A stretch of 38,177 nt of DNA from Rodentibacter genomosp. 2. GTDB taxonomy: Bacteria > Pseudomonadota > Gammaproteobacteria > Enterobacterales > Pasteurellaceae. The position numbers and the translations under genes are program-made. Where the stretch lies: positions 1-38,177 of the forward strand of contig MLHP01000008.1 in assembly GCA_001999425.1 (NCBI GenBank). The letters run 5' to 3'. The notes under the pieces are model-generated. The model was not told where the DNA came from and searched no databases. It was given only the letters and a program-made list of their open reading frames with translations. Every line of letters starts with the position of its first letter. The stretch's first letter is position 1. This document shows, piece by piece, positions 27,234-37,078 of the stretch.

Positions 27234-28283
27234 TTAGAAATCCTCAAAGTATTGTTGAATAACTTTTGGATCTTTGGTTTGTGTTAAAGCAAGTTGTAGT
27301 AATACCCGTGCTTTTTGTGGATTCAAAGTACCGGAAGCCACAAAACCATACTGAGAATCATCCACCTCTGCATCACGTGTCGTATAACCCGTCGGCACTC
27401 GGGAAGAACGCACGACAGACACGCCGTCTTTTGCCGCTTTTTCTAAGCGTTCCAAGTGGGTGGCATTTAGGTTACCGTTTCCGACCCCTGCTGTAACAAT
27501 ACCTTGGTAGCCGGCATCCAACAAGGCATTTAACGGCTCAATTGGAGTATTGGAATAGGCATAAACAATCCCCACTTTTGGTAAAGTTTCTAAGTTTTCT
27601 ACACTAAATGGCGTGTTTACCGTATGTTTACTTTCCGGTGAACGTTCATAATCAACTTTACTGTTATGAATATAACCTAGTGCGCCAAAATTCGGTGAAT
27701 GGAATGTTTGCACGGCGGTTGTACTGGTTTTTGTCACATCACGTGCACCAAGCACTTCATTATTCATCGCAACAAGCACACCACGACCGACCGATTTTTT
27801 ATCGGTCGCAACAACGACTGCGTTATATAAGTTTAATGGACCATCCGCACTCTTTTCAGTTGCAGGGCGCATCGCGCCGACAAGAACAACTGGTTTTTCG
27901 CATTTGACGGTGAGATCCAAGAAATATGCGGTTTCTTCCATAGTATCGGTACCATGTGTAATCACAAAACCATCGGTATCGTTACATTGAGTATTAATGG
28001 CTTTAGCCAGTTTTAACCATACATCGTCGCTCATGTCTTGCGAACCGATTTTCACTATCTGTTCACCTTTAACATGAGCAAGTTGTTTTATTTCTGGGAC
28101 TGCATCAATTAACGCTTCGATATTTAATTGACCGGCTTTATAGGCAGAAGAGACGGCCGTTTCACCGCTACCGGCAATAGTGCCGCCCGTAGCTAAGATC
28201 GTAATGTTCGGTAATTCTGTTGCTTGAACCGTAGAAATACTGAAGCCTAACATGGTTAATACCGCTAATTTTTTTAACTTCAT
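27234..28283 (-). CDS. ansB: periplasmic L-asparaginase II
   Basis: 349 aa with a signal peptide (LKKLAVLTMLGFSISTVQA). It hydrolyses asparagine to aspartate and ammonia. The two active-site segments are plain: ITILATGGTIAGSG with the nucleophilic Thr, and GFVITHGTDTMEETAYFLDL with the Thr-Asp pair. GGAGATATTCG precedes the start. Export and pairing with the Dcu carrier mark it as the high-affinity, anaerobically induced type II enzyme. Confidence 0.95.
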   Translation of the reverse strand: MKLKKLAVLTMLGFSISTVQATELPNITILATGGTIAGSGETAVSSAYKAGQLNIEALIDAVPEIKQLAHVKGEQIVKIGSQDMSDDVWLKLAKAINTQCNDTDGFVITHGTDTMEETAYFLDLTVKCEKPVVLVGAMRPATEKSADGPLNLYNAVVVATDKKSVGRGVLVAMNNEVLGARDVTKTSTTAVQTFHSPNFGALGYIHNSKVDYERSPESKHTVNTPFSVENLETLPKVGIVYAYSNTPIEPLNALLDAGYQGIVTAGVGNGNLNATHLERLEKAAKDGVSVVRSSRVPTGYTTRDAEVDDSQYGFVASGTLNPQKARVLLQLALTQTKDPKVIQQYFEDF

Positions 28284-28360
28284 CGAATATCTCCTTAATA
28301 AGAGTAATAATGTAAATATCTTCTACTTAATTCGGAGTGGAAGAAATAGATATGTACAAT

Positions 28361-28382
28361 ATTTATGATCGGGATCACATTT
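28361..28382. promoter_or_regulatory. CRP-like site overlapping an FNR-like core upstream of ansB
   Basis: TATGA-N6-TCACA (28364-28379) matches the CRP palindrome TGTGA-N6-TCACA at nine of ten positions with AT-rich flanks. The same bases read ATGAT-N4-ATCAC, close to FNR. E. coli ansB is jointly controlled by CRP and FNR, so a similar logic is plausible. The site lies 78 bases before ansB and about 55 before the rhodanese -10 box. Confidence 0.55.
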
Positions 28383-28436
28383 CCTTTTTTTGCTTGTGTA
28401 AAAATTAACCCGATTAGTTTTCTAAAGAGAATTTTT

Positions 28437-28465
28437 TTGAAAGATAATGCAAGTATGGTTATACT
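28437..28465 (+). promoter_or_regulatory. sigma-70-type promoter of the rhodanese-secB operon
   Basis: TTGAAA (28437-28442), 17-base spacer, TATACT (28460-28465). Near-consensus hexamers at ideal spacing, 52 bases before the rhodanese start. Confidence 0.65.
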
Positions 28466-28517
28466 TAAGCCCTATTTCATTCAGTCAGATTTTAACTAAC
28501 ATAATATTGAGATAACA

Positions 28518-28964
28518 ATGCAAGAATTTTTGCCTGATGCAATTCAGTTTGCACAAAAACATACTTTATTAACTGTTTCTTGGTTTGCGATTTTCGCCCT
28601 AGTGATTTACAGTTTTTTTAAATCGGCTACCGAGAAATTTAAAACGGTTCAACATCCCGAAGTTATTCGTTTAATCAATAATGAGGATGCGGTTGTCATT
28701 GATCTTCGTACCTTAGATGAATTTCAACGTGGTCATATTATTAATAGTATCAATTTACTTCCAAGCGATATTAAAAATGCTAATCTTGGAAAAATTGAAC
28801 AGCACAAGGAAAAACCATTGGTTTTAGTGGATGTTAACGGCGTATCGGCACCGGCATCGGCAGCACTGCTAACCAAACAAGGCTTTGCCCGCGTTTATAT
28901 ATTAAAAGACGGTATTTCTGCTTGGCTGGGTGCGAATTTACCTATCGTTAAAAAACATAAATAA
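28518..28964 (+). CDS. membrane-anchored rhodanese-like protein (YibN family)
   Basis: 148 aa with an N-terminal membrane segment (about residues 18-35, [17 protein letters not shown]) and a rhodanese fold ([24 protein letters not shown], then [19 protein letters not shown]). The loop that holds the catalytic Cys in true sulfurtransferases reads [11 protein letters not shown] and has no Cys. E. coli YibN also sits upstream of secB; there a glutaredoxin gene (grxC) lies between, which is absent here. secB follows in 12 bases. Confidence 0.85.
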   Translation: MQEFLPDAIQFAQKHTLLTVSWFAIFALVIYSFFKSATEKFKTVQHPEVIRLINNEDAVVIDLRTLDEFQRGHIINSINLLPSDIKNANLGKIEQHKEKPLVLVDVNGVSAPASAALLTKQGFARVYILKDGISAWLGANLPIVKKHK

Positions 28965-28976
28965 GGAACTAAAATT

Positions 28977-29489
28977 ATGTCAGAACAAAATCAACAACCT
29001 GAAGTGGCTACAGAGGAGTCACAGGCCGTATTACAAATTCAGCGTATTTATGTTAAAGATGTTTCTTTTGAAGCGCCGAACCTTCCGCATATTTTTCATC
29101 AAGAATGGAAACCTAAACTCGGTTTTGACCTAAGTACTGAAACCGTGCAATTAGGCGATGATTTATATGAAGTAACACTTAACATTACAGTGGAAACCAC
29201 ATTGGAAGATTCCGGTGATCTTGCTTTCCTCTGTGAAGTAAAACAGGCGGGCGTATTCACGATTAGTGGTTTGGAAGAGGTGCAAATGGCACATTGCTTA
29301 ACGTCGCAATGTCCGAATATGTTGTTCCCTTATGCACGTGAATTAGTAGCAAGTTTAGTGAACCGTGGTACCTTCCCGGCGTTAAACCTTTCCCCGGTGA
29401 ATTTTGATGCCTTGTTCATTGAATATATGAATCGTCAGCAAGGAACGGAGGAAAATCCCCCTGCTGAAGAAAAAGAAACTCAACATTAA
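28977..29489 (+). CDS. secB: protein-export chaperone SecB
   Basis: 170 aa. SecB keeps precursor proteins unfolded and hands them to SecA. Family segments include [29 protein letters not shown] and [20 protein letters not shown] with [11 protein letters not shown]. The acidic, Gln/Glu-rich C-terminal tail is usual. AAGGAACT precedes the start. It is co-transcribed with the rhodanese gene; a hairpin follows before gpsA. Confidence 0.95.
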   Translation: MSEQNQQPEVATEESQAVLQIQRIYVKDVSFEAPNLPHIFHQEWKPKLGFDLSTETVQLGDDLYEVTLNITVETTLEDSGDLAFLCEVKQAGVFTISGLEEVQMAHCLTSQCPNMLFPYARELVASLVNRGTFPALNLSPVNFDALFIEYMNRQQGTEENPPAEEKETQH

Positions 29490-29500
29490 TTCTTAATGTA

Positions 29501-29534
29501 AAAAGGGCAGGCTGTGGGCTTGCCCTTTGTTTTT
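29501..29534 (+). terminator. terminator-like hairpin between secB and gpsA
   Basis: AAAGGGCA(G)G pairs with C(T)TGCCCTTT over a short loop, followed by GTTTTT. It ends a few bases before the gpsA ribosome site, so it may attenuate rather than fully stop read-through. Confidence 0.65.
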
Positions 29535-29546
29535 GAGGAGAAAATG

Positions 29547-30554
29547 ATGATCCCATCCCGAACACCGATTACTGTGCTTGGCGCAGGTTCTTACGGTACT
29601 GCATTAGCGATTTCTTTTTCGCGTAACGGCTCGCCGACTTATTTATGGGGCCACAATCCTACACATATTGAGCAGATGTGTAGAGAACGTCAAAACCAAC
29701 GTTTTTTACCCAATATTCCATTTCCGCAAGAGCTCTATTTGGAACAGAATTTAGCGCGGGCACTTCACCAATCGCAAGATATTTTAATCGTTGTACCCAG
29801 CCATGCTTTTAACGAAATTCTCAGCAAAATTCGACCGCACTTACAGCCTCATCATCGTTTGATATGGGCGACAAAAGGTTTAGAGCACGGCACCGGACGG
29901 ATGCTCCAAACAGTTGTAGAGGAACAACTTGGTACAAATTATCCTCTTGCTATCCTTTCCGGCCCGACTTTTGCCAAAGAGCTTGCACAAGGTTTACCAA
30001 CCGCCATTACGTTAGCATCAAATAACGAACAATTTGCTCTCGAATTTCAGGCTCGCATTCATTGTAGTAAACACTTTCGTGTCTATGTGAACTCCGATAT
30101 GATCGGTGTGCAACTTGGTGGGGCGATTAAGAATGTGATCGCTATCGGTGCCGGTATTTCGGATGGAATGGGGTTTGGTGCGAACGCACGTACGGCATTG
30201 ATCACACGAGGTATTGCCGAAATCAGCCGTTTAGGCGTTTCTCTTGGTGCAAATCCGAATACTTTTATCGGAATGTCAGGCTTGGGCGATCTTGTTTTAA
30301 CCTGTACCGATAACCAGTCCCGTAACCGCCGCTTCGGGCTGATGTTGGGGGAAGGATTGGATGCTCAAACAGCAATGGAAAAGATCGGGCAAGTAGTGGA
30401 AGGTTTTTATAATACAAAAGAGGCTTATTTACTAGCACAACGCCAAGGTATTGAAATGCCGATTACGGAACAAATTTATCAAATGCTCTTTTGTGGTAAA
30501 AAGGCACAAGATGTGGTTCATAGTTTGTTGGGGCGTGAACGGAAAGGCGAATAA
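29547..30554 (+). CDS. gpsA: glycerol-3-phosphate dehydrogenase [NAD(P)+]
   Basis: 335 aa from ATG 29547, six bases after GAGGAG; ATG 29544 and GTG 29514 are less likely, and 335 aa is the length I know for the Haemophilus protein. It reduces dihydroxyacetone phosphate to sn-glycerol 3-phosphate for phospholipid synthesis. The N-terminal nucleotide-binding motif is [30 protein letters not shown] and the catalytic-lysine region [19 protein letters not shown] are plain. cysE follows in 11 bases. Confidence 0.95.
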   Translation: MIPSRTPITVLGAGSYGTALAISFSRNGSPTYLWGHNPTHIEQMCRERQNQRFLPNIPFPQELYLEQNLARALHQSQDILIVVPSHAFNEILSKIRPHLQPHHRLIWATKGLEHGTGRMLQTVVEEQLGTNYPLAILSGPTFAKELAQGLPTAITLASNNEQFALEFQARIHCSKHFRVYVNSDMIGVQLGGAIKNVIAIGAGISDGMGFGANARTALITRGIAEISRLGVSLGANPNTFIGMSGLGDLVLTCTDNQSRNRRFGLMLGEGLDAQTAMEKIGQVVEGFYNTKEAYLLAQRQGIEMPITEQIYQMLFCGKKAQDVVHSLLGRERKGE

Positions 30555-30565
30555 AAGGAGAAATA

Positions 30566-31363
30566 ATGATATTAGAAGTGTGGCAACATATTCGTCAAGA
30601 AGCGAAAGAATTGGCTGAAAACGAGCCGATGCTCGCCAGTTTTTTTCATTCTACGATTTTAAAACACCAAAATCTCGGTAGTGTATTAAGTTATTTACTG
30701 GCTAATAAATTGGCGAATCCTATTATGCCTGCAATTTCCTTACGTGAAATTATTGAGGAAGCCTATTTGGCGGATCCTGCTATTATTGATTATGCCGCCT
30801 GTGATATCAAAGCTGTCCGCCAACGGGATCCTGCGGTGGAGTTGTGGTCCACGCCATTACTTTATTTAAAAGGATTTCATGCTATTCAAAGCTATCGAAT
30901 TACACACTATTTGTGGAAACAAAATCGTAAGGCATTAGCGCTTTATTTACAAAATCAAATTTCTGTTGCCTTTGATGTGGATATTCACCCGGCGGCAAAA
31001 ATCGGTCACGGTATTATGTTTGACCATGCTACGGGCATTGTGGTAGGAGAAACCTCTGTTATTGAAAATGATGTTTCCATTCTACAAGGTGTCACCTTAG
31101 GTGGGACGGGCAAAGAATCAGGTGATCGTCATCCTAAAGTGCGGGAAGGCGTGATGATTGGTGCCGGTGCAAAAATCCTCGGTAATATTGAAGTAGGCAA
31201 ATATGCCAAAATTGGGGCAAACTCCGTCGTGCTTCAACCTGTTCCGGAATATGCCACCGCCGCAGGCGTACCAGCACGCATTATCGGTAAGGACAAAGCC
31301 GCCAAACCAGCATTTGAAATGAATCAATATTTTATTGACGATGGAATGAATTTGAATATTTAA
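30566..31363 (+). CDS. cysE: serine O-acetyltransferase
   Basis: 265 aa. It transfers acetyl from acetyl-CoA to serine, the first step of cysteine synthesis. An N-terminal helical domain (about residues 1-140) is followed by a left-handed beta-helix of hexapeptide repeats with the active-site stretch HPAAKIGHGIMFDHATGIVVGE and the CoA-binding GVTLGGTGKESGDRHPKV. AAAGGAG precedes the start. It lies between gpsA and the SdhL gene, the order known from Haemophilus. Confidence 0.96.
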   Translation: MILEVWQHIRQEAKELAENEPMLASFFHSTILKHQNLGSVLSYLLANKLANPIMPAISLREIIEEAYLADPAIIDYAACDIKAVRQRDPAVELWSTPLLYLKGFHAIQSYRITHYLWKQNRKALALYLQNQISVAFDVDIHPAAKIGHGIMFDHATGIVVGETSVIENDVSILQGVTLGGTGKESGDRHPKVREGVMIGAGAKILGNIEVGKYAKIGANSVVLQPVPEYATAAGVPARIIGKDKAAKPAFEMNQYFIDDGMNLNI

Positions 31364-31375
31364 GAGAATCATAAA

Positions 31376-32191
31376 ATGATCAACAAAGATACCCAACTCT
31401 GTATGTCTCTTTCCGGCAGACCGGGAAATTTTGGCACAAGGTTTCACAATTATCTGTACGAAAAACTGGGGTTAAACTTTATTTATAAAGCCTTTACCAC
31501 ACAAGATATTGAGCACGCAGTGAAAGGTGTGCGAGCCTTAGGGATTCGGGGCTGTGCCGTGTCTATGCCGTTTAAAGAAAGTTGTATGCCGTTTGTCGAT
31601 GAAATTCACCCTTCCGCACAGGCCATTGAGTCGGTGAATACCATTGTGAATGACAACGGTGTTCTGCGTGCCTATAACACCGATTACATTGCGATCGTGA
31701 AACTGATTGAAAAATATCGGTTAGATAAAAACAGCACGGTGATTGTGCACGGCAGCGGAGGAATGGCAAAAGCGGTGGTTGCCGCATTTAAAAATAGTGG
31801 TTTTGACAATTTAAAAGTCTATGCCCGAAATGAAAAAACAGGGCAGTATTTAGCCGCACTTTACGGCTACGAGTACGTCAATAGTTTGGAAAATCAGCAG
31901 GCAGAAATTTTAATCAATGTCACGCCAATCGGTATGCAAGGTGGCAAAGAAGAAAAAAACTTAGCCTTTCCTAACACAATGATTACACAAGCAAAAACCG
32001 CTTTTGATGTGGTGGCAATCCCTGCGGAAACCCCATTTATTCAATTTGCCGAAAGCCTAGGCAAACAAATTATTTCAGGTGCGGAAGTGATTGTTTTACA
32101 GGCGGTGGAGCAATTCGAACTTTATACCCATCAGCGTCCAAATGAAGAGTTGGTCGATGAGGCAGCCGCTTTTGCAAGAGCGAATAGTTAA
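31376..32191 (+). CDS. shikimate dehydrogenase-like protein (AroE paralogue, SdhL type)
   Basis: 271 aa of the shikimate/quinate dehydrogenase superfamily. The substrate domain has LCMSLSGRPGNFGTRFHNYL and the catalytic-lysine region VSMPFKESCMPF; the Asp partner is in YNTDYIA. The NADP domain has VHGSGGMAKAVVAAF, a variant of the usual GAGGAxRA loop, then INVTPIGMQGG. The sequence matches the SdhL (HI0607) branch of H. influenzae, which uses shikimate poorly, so a role as the main AroE is unlikely. Last gene of the operon. Confidence 0.88.
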   Translation: MINKDTQLCMSLSGRPGNFGTRFHNYLYEKLGLNFIYKAFTTQDIEHAVKGVRALGIRGCAVSMPFKESCMPFVDEIHPSAQAIESVNTIVNDNGVLRAYNTDYIAIVKLIEKYRLDKNSTVIVHGSGGMAKAVVAAFKNSGFDNLKVYARNEKTGQYLAALYGYEYVNSLENQQAEILINVTPIGMQGGKEEKNLAFPNTMITQAKTAFDVVAIPAETPFIQFAESLGKQIISGAEVIVLQAVEQFELYTHQRPNEELVDEAAAFARANS

Positions 32192-32207
32192 AAGTGCGGT
32201 TAAAAAT

Positions 32208-32243
32208 AAAGGCGTTTTACAATATCAAAACGCCTTTTTCATC
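32208..32243. terminator. bidirectional terminator between SdhL gene and udp
   Basis: AAAGGCGTTTT and AAAACGCCTTT (32208-32237) form an 11-bp stem with an 8-base loop, with T runs usable on either strand. It serves both convergent genes. Confidence 0.85.
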
Positions 32244-32246
32244 TTT

Positions 32247-33005
32247 TTAAGAAACTAATTTTCTTACTGCTTCTACCACTACGGAAATTGCTTTTTCTTC
32301 GCTGGCTTTTATTGTGGCTTCATTTGGGATTTCTTGTTGCGTACGATTAACGATCACCCCAGAAACCATACCGGAGCGTAACCCTAATGCATTACACATG
32401 GTAAATAAGGTAGCGGATTCCATCTCAAAATTCATCACATTAAGATCCTGCCATTGTTTGAGTAAGCCTTGGTAATCACGATAAATCTTTCCACTGTAAG
32501 TGTCATAACGTTCTTGACCCGGATAGAAGGTGTCTGATGAAGCGGTGATGCCGACAAAAGGCTCAATACCTTGTTCTTTCGCCGCATTGTAAAGGGCGGT
32601 AGTACACTCAAAATTGGCGACGGCCGGATATTCCAATGGGGCAAAATGTTTGCTTGCACCGTCTAAACGTACTGCACCGGTAGTGACGAGAATATCGCCT
32701 ACACTAATGTGCGGTTGGATCGCACCGGTAGTACCGATTCGTAAAAAAGTACGAACACCGAGTTGGGCTAATTCTTCCACGCAAATAGAGACGGACGGGC
32801 CGCCAATACCAGTAGAACACACCACAACGGGTTGTCCGTTTAAATAACCTAACCACGAGGTAAATTCTCGGGTACTGGTGAGGAACTCAGGATTATCAAG
32901 GTGTTTGGCAATACGTTCGCTACGAGCGGGATCGCCTGGAACGATGGCGATGGTTGCTCCTTTTAATTGTGCTTTGGTTAAGTTTAAATGAAATACCTCT
33001 GACAT
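32247..33005 (-). CDS. udp: uridine phosphorylase
   Basis: 252 aa. It splits uridine with phosphate to uracil and ribose 1-phosphate in pyrimidine salvage. Family features are the start [28 protein letters not shown], the phosphate/ribose region [20 protein letters not shown], and the uridine-binding [11 protein letters not shown] with [20 protein letters not shown] precedes the start on the minus strand. It is 52 bases downstream of the YjgR-type gene, with a USS between. Confidence 0.95.
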   Translation of the reverse strand: MSEVFHLNLTKAQLKGATIAIVPGDPARSERIAKHLDNPEFLTSTREFTSWLGYLNGQPVVVCSTGIGGPSVSICVEELAQLGVRTFLRIGTTGAIQPHISVGDILVTTGAVRLDGASKHFAPLEYPAVANFECTTALYNAAKEQGIEPFVGITASSDTFYPGQERYDTYSGKIYRDYQGLLKQWQDLNVMNFEMESATLFTMCNALGLRSGMVSGVIVNRTQQEIPNEATIKASEEKAISVVVEAVRKLVS

Positions 33006-33057
33006 AGTTGTCTCCTTAATTTAAATTTAGCGGTAAAAATGACCGCACTTTGGTTTG

Positions 33058-34557
33058 TTATTTTTTTAATGCGCCTAAAATACCACGCATAATTTGTTTG
33101 GTGACTTCATTGCGAATATTTCTCCCTACAGATTTTGCAACGCTATTCACCATTTGTTCTGTCGGGCTTAATTTATCGCCCCGTTTTTTCGTGCCGAAAA
33201 TCATACGGCTGAGGCTGCCTAAAATGCCGTTTTCTTCTTCCTCTTGAGCTTGCTCCGCTTGTTTTTTTTGCACGGCGGCAAGATCGGCTTGTGCATTTAA
33301 GACTTCAAAGGCAGATTCGTTATCCACATAATCTTTGTAGAACGGATAAAGCTCATCATCTTTTACCCAGGTGGTTCGTTCTTCGCCTGAAAGGGGGGAA
33401 AGTTGGCTTTTCGGTGGGTAAATATAGGCAATTTCAACAGGGGTTGGCATACCTTTTTCGTCTAAGAAAGAGACCAATGCCTGCCCTACGCCAAGTGTCG
33501 AAATGCTTTCTACTACATTGACCGCTGGGTTGGCACGGAAGGTTTCGGCTGCGGATTTTACCGCTTTTTGATCACGTGGTGTGAAAGCACGTAATGCGTG
33601 TTGTACACGGTTACCCAATTGACCTAAAACCGTATCCGGTAAATCTAATGGATTTTGTGTGACAAAATAGATGCCAACACCCTTAGAACGAATTAAACGT
33701 ACCACTTTTTCGACTTTTTCCACCAATACTGCTGGGGCATCGTCAAATAATAAATGTGCCTCATCAAAAAACATGACGAATTTAGGTTTATCCGGATCAC
33801 CCACTTCCGGTAATTGCTCAAATAATTCGGACATTAACCATAATAAGAACGCACTATACATTCTTGGTGAATTAATCAGTTGCTCCGAATTTAAAACATT
33901 AATCACGCCACGTCCATCACGGGTTTGTAACCAGTCGTCAAGATTAAGGGCGGGTTCACCGAATAAATTTGCCGCTCCCTCATTTTCAAGGGTAAGCAAT
34001 GCACGTTGAATTGCCCCCACACTCGCCGCAGAGACATTGCCGTATTCCACTTGGAAGGTTTTGGCATTTTCCGCTACATATTTCAGCATTGCACGAAGAT
34101 CTTTTAAATCAATAAGTAATAAGCCTTTATCGTCGGCAACACGGAAAACGAGATTCAACAAACCTTCTTGTGTGGCATTAAGATTTAACAGACGAGAAAG
34201 TAATAAAGGGCCCATTTCAGAAATGGTGGTACGAAGTGGAATACCGGTTTTACCAAAAACATCCCAAAAAGAGATGGGGTAGCCCTTTAAATAAGTCTCG
34301 CCACCTAGTTCAAATTGTTCGATACGCTCGGCAATTTTGCCTTGAAATTGACCGGCTTTTACCAAGCCTGAGAGATCGCCTTTGACATCGACCAAAAATA
34401 CCGGCACACCGTCATCACTGAAAGCTTCTGCCATTTTACGTAAGGTGACGGTTTTCCCCGTACCAGTTGCACCGGCGATTAAGCCGTGGCGATTGGCCAT
34501 TTTTGCGGTAATACCAAGAGTTTGCCCTTGTGTGCTTCGTGCGAGATCATATTGCAT
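33058..34557 (-). CDS. YjgR / DUF853 HerA-like ATPase
   Basis: 499 aa of the helicase HerA-like C-terminal (DUF853) family. Walker A is GATGTGKTVTLRKMAEAF at about residues 30-47, Walker B is KFVMFFDEAHLLF at about 261-273, and an arginine-finger-like segment is FVTQNPLDLPDTVLGQLGNRVQHALRAFTP. E. coli YjgR is the best-known relative, but its cellular role is not established. The C-terminus holds a Glu/Gln-rich linker (KKQAEQAQEEEEN) and a basic tail. No signal peptide. Confidence 0.88.
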   Translation of the reverse strand: MQYDLARSTQGQTLGITAKMANRHGLIAGATGTGKTVTLRKMAEAFSDDGVPVFLVDVKGDLSGLVKAGQFQGKIAERIEQFELGGETYLKGYPISFWDVFGKTGIPLRTTISEMGPLLLSRLLNLNATQEGLLNLVFRVADDKGLLLIDLKDLRAMLKYVAENAKTFQVEYGNVSAASVGAIQRALLTLENEGAANLFGEPALNLDDWLQTRDGRGVINVLNSEQLINSPRMYSAFLLWLMSELFEQLPEVGDPDKPKFVMFFDEAHLLFDDAPAVLVEKVEKVVRLIRSKGVGIYFVTQNPLDLPDTVLGQLGNRVQHALRAFTPRDQKAVKSAAETFRANPAVNVVESISTLGVGQALVSFLDEKGMPTPVEIAYIYPPKSQLSPLSGEERTTWVKDDELYPFYKDYVDNESAFEVLNAQADLAAVQKKQAEQAQEEEENGILGSLSRMIFGTKKRGDKLSPTEQMVNSVAKSVGRNIRNEVTKQIMRGILGALKK

Positions 34558-34639
34558 AAGTATTCCTTTCTTTCGTGCTATTTATGGGGAGATAATAGGG
34601 AAAAAATAAAGTGCGGTCAAAATTTAAGTCATTTTGCGA

Positions 34640-34645
34640 TATAAT
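34640..34645 (+). promoter_or_regulatory. candidate -10 box for the yiiM-citC run
   Basis: A consensus TATAAT lies 31 bases before the yiiM start in the divergent gap. The -35 region overlaps a USS and is poor. This could drive the five closely packed genes that follow. Confidence 0.4.
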
Positions 34646-34676
34646 TTTACGCGTTTTTGTTGATAAGGGAAATGAA

Positions 34677-35351
34677 ATGTCAAAATCAGAAATTTTGGTG
34701 ATTAAAATCGGTGAAGTCGAACAACTGACTTTTGCCGACGGCACTAGTTATGAAACTGCTATTCGAAAACAGCCGGTATCCTCTGTAAAAATCCATTCAT
34801 TGGGCGCGTATGGTAATGATGTCGGTCTTAAAAAACACCATGGCGGTGCGGATAAAGCATTATTTTTTATGTCGGATGTATCTTTTCCTGCATTAAATAC
34901 CTTATTAGACGAAGATTTTTCTTACATTGATACGGCGGTCTATGGCGAAAATTTTGTCGTATCGGGTTTTGATGAGGATTCCGTTTGTGTGGGCGATCGC
35001 TTTAAAATTGGCACAACCCTTTTGGAAGTGTCGCAACCCCGCAAACCTTGCGAACGACTATCCAAAAATACCAACAATCCCGACACCCAAAAAACTGTTT
35101 ATCTTTCTGGTTGGAGCGGTTGGTATGTGCGTGTCATTGAAGAGGGGGAAATTTCGCAAGGGGATGAATTAATCCTAAAAAGCCGACCTTATCCTCAACT
35201 CACCATTCGTCATTTAAATCGCTTATTGTCTGGTAAGCCAACGGTGGAAGAATTAGAGCAGGCGCTTGCCGTTGAAGAATTAGCAGCTGCATTTAAACGT
35301 TCATTAAGTTCTCAATTAAGTAAAGTTCGGGCATTCAAAAATGACAAATAA
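34677..35351 (+). CDS. yiiM: MOSC-domain protein YiiM
   Basis: 224 aa from ATG 34677, with AGGGA 6 bases before; the upstream ATG 34611 would add 22 residues not seen in the family. The MOSC core holds the molybdenum-cofactor cysteine in [12 protein letters not shown], with GENFVVSGF and [11 protein letters not shown] before it, and the C-terminal three-helix part is present ([19 protein letters not shown]). E. coli YiiM, also 224 aa, reduces N-hydroxylated bases such as 6-N-hydroxylaminopurine. It overlaps ychJ by 11 bases. Confidence 0.9.
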   Translation: MSKSEILVIKIGEVEQLTFADGTSYETAIRKQPVSSVKIHSLGAYGNDVGLKKHHGGADKALFFMSDVSFPALNTLLDEDFSYIDTAVYGENFVVSGFDEDSVCVGDRFKIGTTLLEVSQPRKPCERLSKNTNNPDTQKTVYLSGWSGWYVRVIEEGEISQGDELILKSRPYPQLTIRHLNRLLSGKPTVEELEQALAVEELAAAFKRSLSSQLSKVRAFKNDK

Positions 35352-35814
35352 AACAACCGCACTTTGCCCTTGCCAATCGACAAAAAATTATGAGGAGTGT
35401 TGTGGATTATTCCATCAGCATAAGGCCTTGCCGGAAACGGCGGAACAGCTTATGCGTTCACGCTATACGGCGTATGTATTGAAAGATATTGCTTACATTG
35501 TGGAAACAACCGTACCCAGCCAACAAACGCTTTTAGCAACGCAAACCCTACAAGAGTGGGCGGATAATACCCAATGGCTTGGTTTACAAATCCTGAAAAC
35601 GGAAACCTTAACCAAACAGCAAAGTGCGGTAGAATTTCGTGCGATTTTTCAGAGTGAGGAGGGGGAGCAATCCCACCAAGAGCGGTCAATTTTTGTTAAG
35701 GTTGAGGGGCGTTGGTATTTTGTTGATCCGACAGTTGTGCTGCCAACCATGAAACGACCTTGCGTTTGTGGTTCAGGTAAAAAATTTAAACATTGTTGTG
35801 GAGCATGGCTATGA
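35341..35814 (+). CDS. ychJ: YchJ family SEC-C zinc-motif protein
   Basis: 157 aa with two zinc-binding SEC-C motifs: [17 protein letters not shown] near the N-terminus and [16 protein letters not shown] at the C-terminus. Between them lies the NTF2-like domain of the UPF0225 family ([26 protein letters not shown]-like core). The function is unknown. It overlaps its neighbours on both sides, so it is translationally linked to yiiM and yihY. Confidence 0.9.
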   Translation: MTNKTTALCPCQSTKNYEECCGLFHQHKALPETAEQLMRSRYTAYVLKDIAYIVETTVPSQQTLLATQTLQEWADNTQWLGLQILKTETLTKQQSAVEFRAIFQSEEGEQSHQERSIFVKVEGRWYFVDPTVVLPTMKRPCVCGSGKKFKHCCGAWL

Positions 35815-36647
35815 CAGATTTCACTTTCTTTAAACAATTTTGGCTGCGTTTTAATGAAAATAAATTGACGCAGGCGGCGGGCTCACTCACTTATAGTACG
35901 ATGTTGGCGATTGTGCCGTTAATTATGGTGATTTTTTCAATTTTTTCTGCATTTCCGGTATTTAATGAGGTAACCGGCGCATTAAAAGAATTTATTTTTA
36001 CCAATTTTGCTCCTTCTGCCGGCGATATTGTGGGGCAATATATTGATGAATTTGTGAATAATTCTAAGCAAATGAGTGCGGTGGGTATTGTTAGTTTAAT
36101 TGCAGTGGCATTAATGCTGATCAATTCTATTGATCGCACTTTAAATGGTATTTGGCAAGATACCAGTACGCGTCCGATTTTCACCTCTTTTGCGATTTAT
36201 TGGCTGATTTTAACCCTTGGGCCTTTGCTTATTGGTACAAGTATTGCCGCAAGTGCTTATGTGAAAGCAATGTTTGAGAGTTCGGAACATCTTTCCTTCG
36301 GTTTAACATTACTCGGTTTTGTTCCTTTTCTTTCCACTTGGTTTATTTTTACCGTACTTTATACGGTAGTGCCGAATAAAAAAGTCAGCATCAAACATTC
36401 CGCTGCAGGGGCATTAATCGCTGCCGTGTTCTTTACACTGGGTAAACAGGCCTTTGCTTGGTATATTGCAACTTTCCCCTCTTATCAATTAATTTACGGC
36501 GCGATGGCAACCCTGCCGATAATGTTGTTATGGATTCAATTAAGTTGGACGGTTGTTTTACTCGGTGCGCAACTCGCGGCCGTCTTAGCCGAGATGAAGC
36601 GAGAAAAAGTGCGGTTAGAAAATGAAGAAATTAAGGAAATACAATGA
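35811..36647 (+). CDS. YihY/UPF0761 inner-membrane protein
   Basis: 278 aa from ATG 35811; ATG 35805 is possible. About six membrane segments, with family sequences [24 protein letters not shown] near the start and [19 protein letters not shown] near the end. Once mislabelled as RNase BN; its true role is not known. It overlaps the ychJ stop by 4 bases (ATGA) and the dtd start by 4 bases. The C-terminus is charged and carries a USS in the coding sequence. Confidence 0.9.
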   Translation: MTDFTFFKQFWLRFNENKLTQAAGSLTYSTMLAIVPLIMVIFSIFSAFPVFNEVTGALKEFIFTNFAPSAGDIVGQYIDEFVNNSKQMSAVGIVSLIAVALMLINSIDRTLNGIWQDTSTRPIFTSFAIYWLILTLGPLLIGTSIAASAYVKAMFESSEHLSFGLTLLGFVPFLSTWFIFTVLYTVVPNKKVSIKHSAAGALIAAVFFTLGKQAFAWYIATFPSYQLIYGAMATLPIMLLWIQLSWTVVLLGAQLAAVLAEMKREKVRLENEEIKEIQ

Positions 36648-37078
36648 TTGCATTAATACAGCGTGTTACACAGGCTCAAGTGGATGTGAATGGTGAAAAA
36701 GTCGGAAAAATTGGTAAAGGGTTACTCGTATTACTTGGTGTAGAAAAGGATGATGATCGCACAAAAGCTGATAAATTGGCAGAAAAAGTTTTACATTACC
36801 GCATTTTTAACGATGAAAATGACAAAATGAATTTAAATGTTCAGCAAGCTGGCGGCGCATTATTGGTGGTGTCGCAATTCACCCTTGCCGCCGATACCCA
36901 AAAAGGCTTGCGTCCGAGTTTTTCTAGGGGGGCTGAACCGGCACTGGCAAATGAACTTTATCACTATTTTTCACAAAAATGTGCCGAGAAAATTCTGGTT
37001 GAAAACGGGCGTTTCGCCGCAGATATGCAGGTCAGCCTCACGAATGACGGTCCGGTTACATTTTGGTTAAATGTATAA
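36644..37078 (+). CDS. dtd: D-aminoacyl-tRNA deacylase
   Basis: 144 aa, the standard length. It removes D-amino acids (and glycine mischarged on tRNA-Ala) from tRNA. The two signature motifs are visible: [17 protein letters not shown] and the C-terminal NDGPVTFWL with the Gly-cis-Pro loop. It overlaps yihY and citC by a few bases on either side. Confidence 0.95.
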   Translation: MIALIQRVTQAQVDVNGEKVGKIGKGLLVLLGVEKDDDRTKADKLAEKVLHYRIFNDENDKMNLNVQQAGGALLVVSQFTLAADTQKGLRPSFSRGAEPALANELYHYFSQKCAEKILVENGRFAADMQVSLTNDGPVTFWLNV

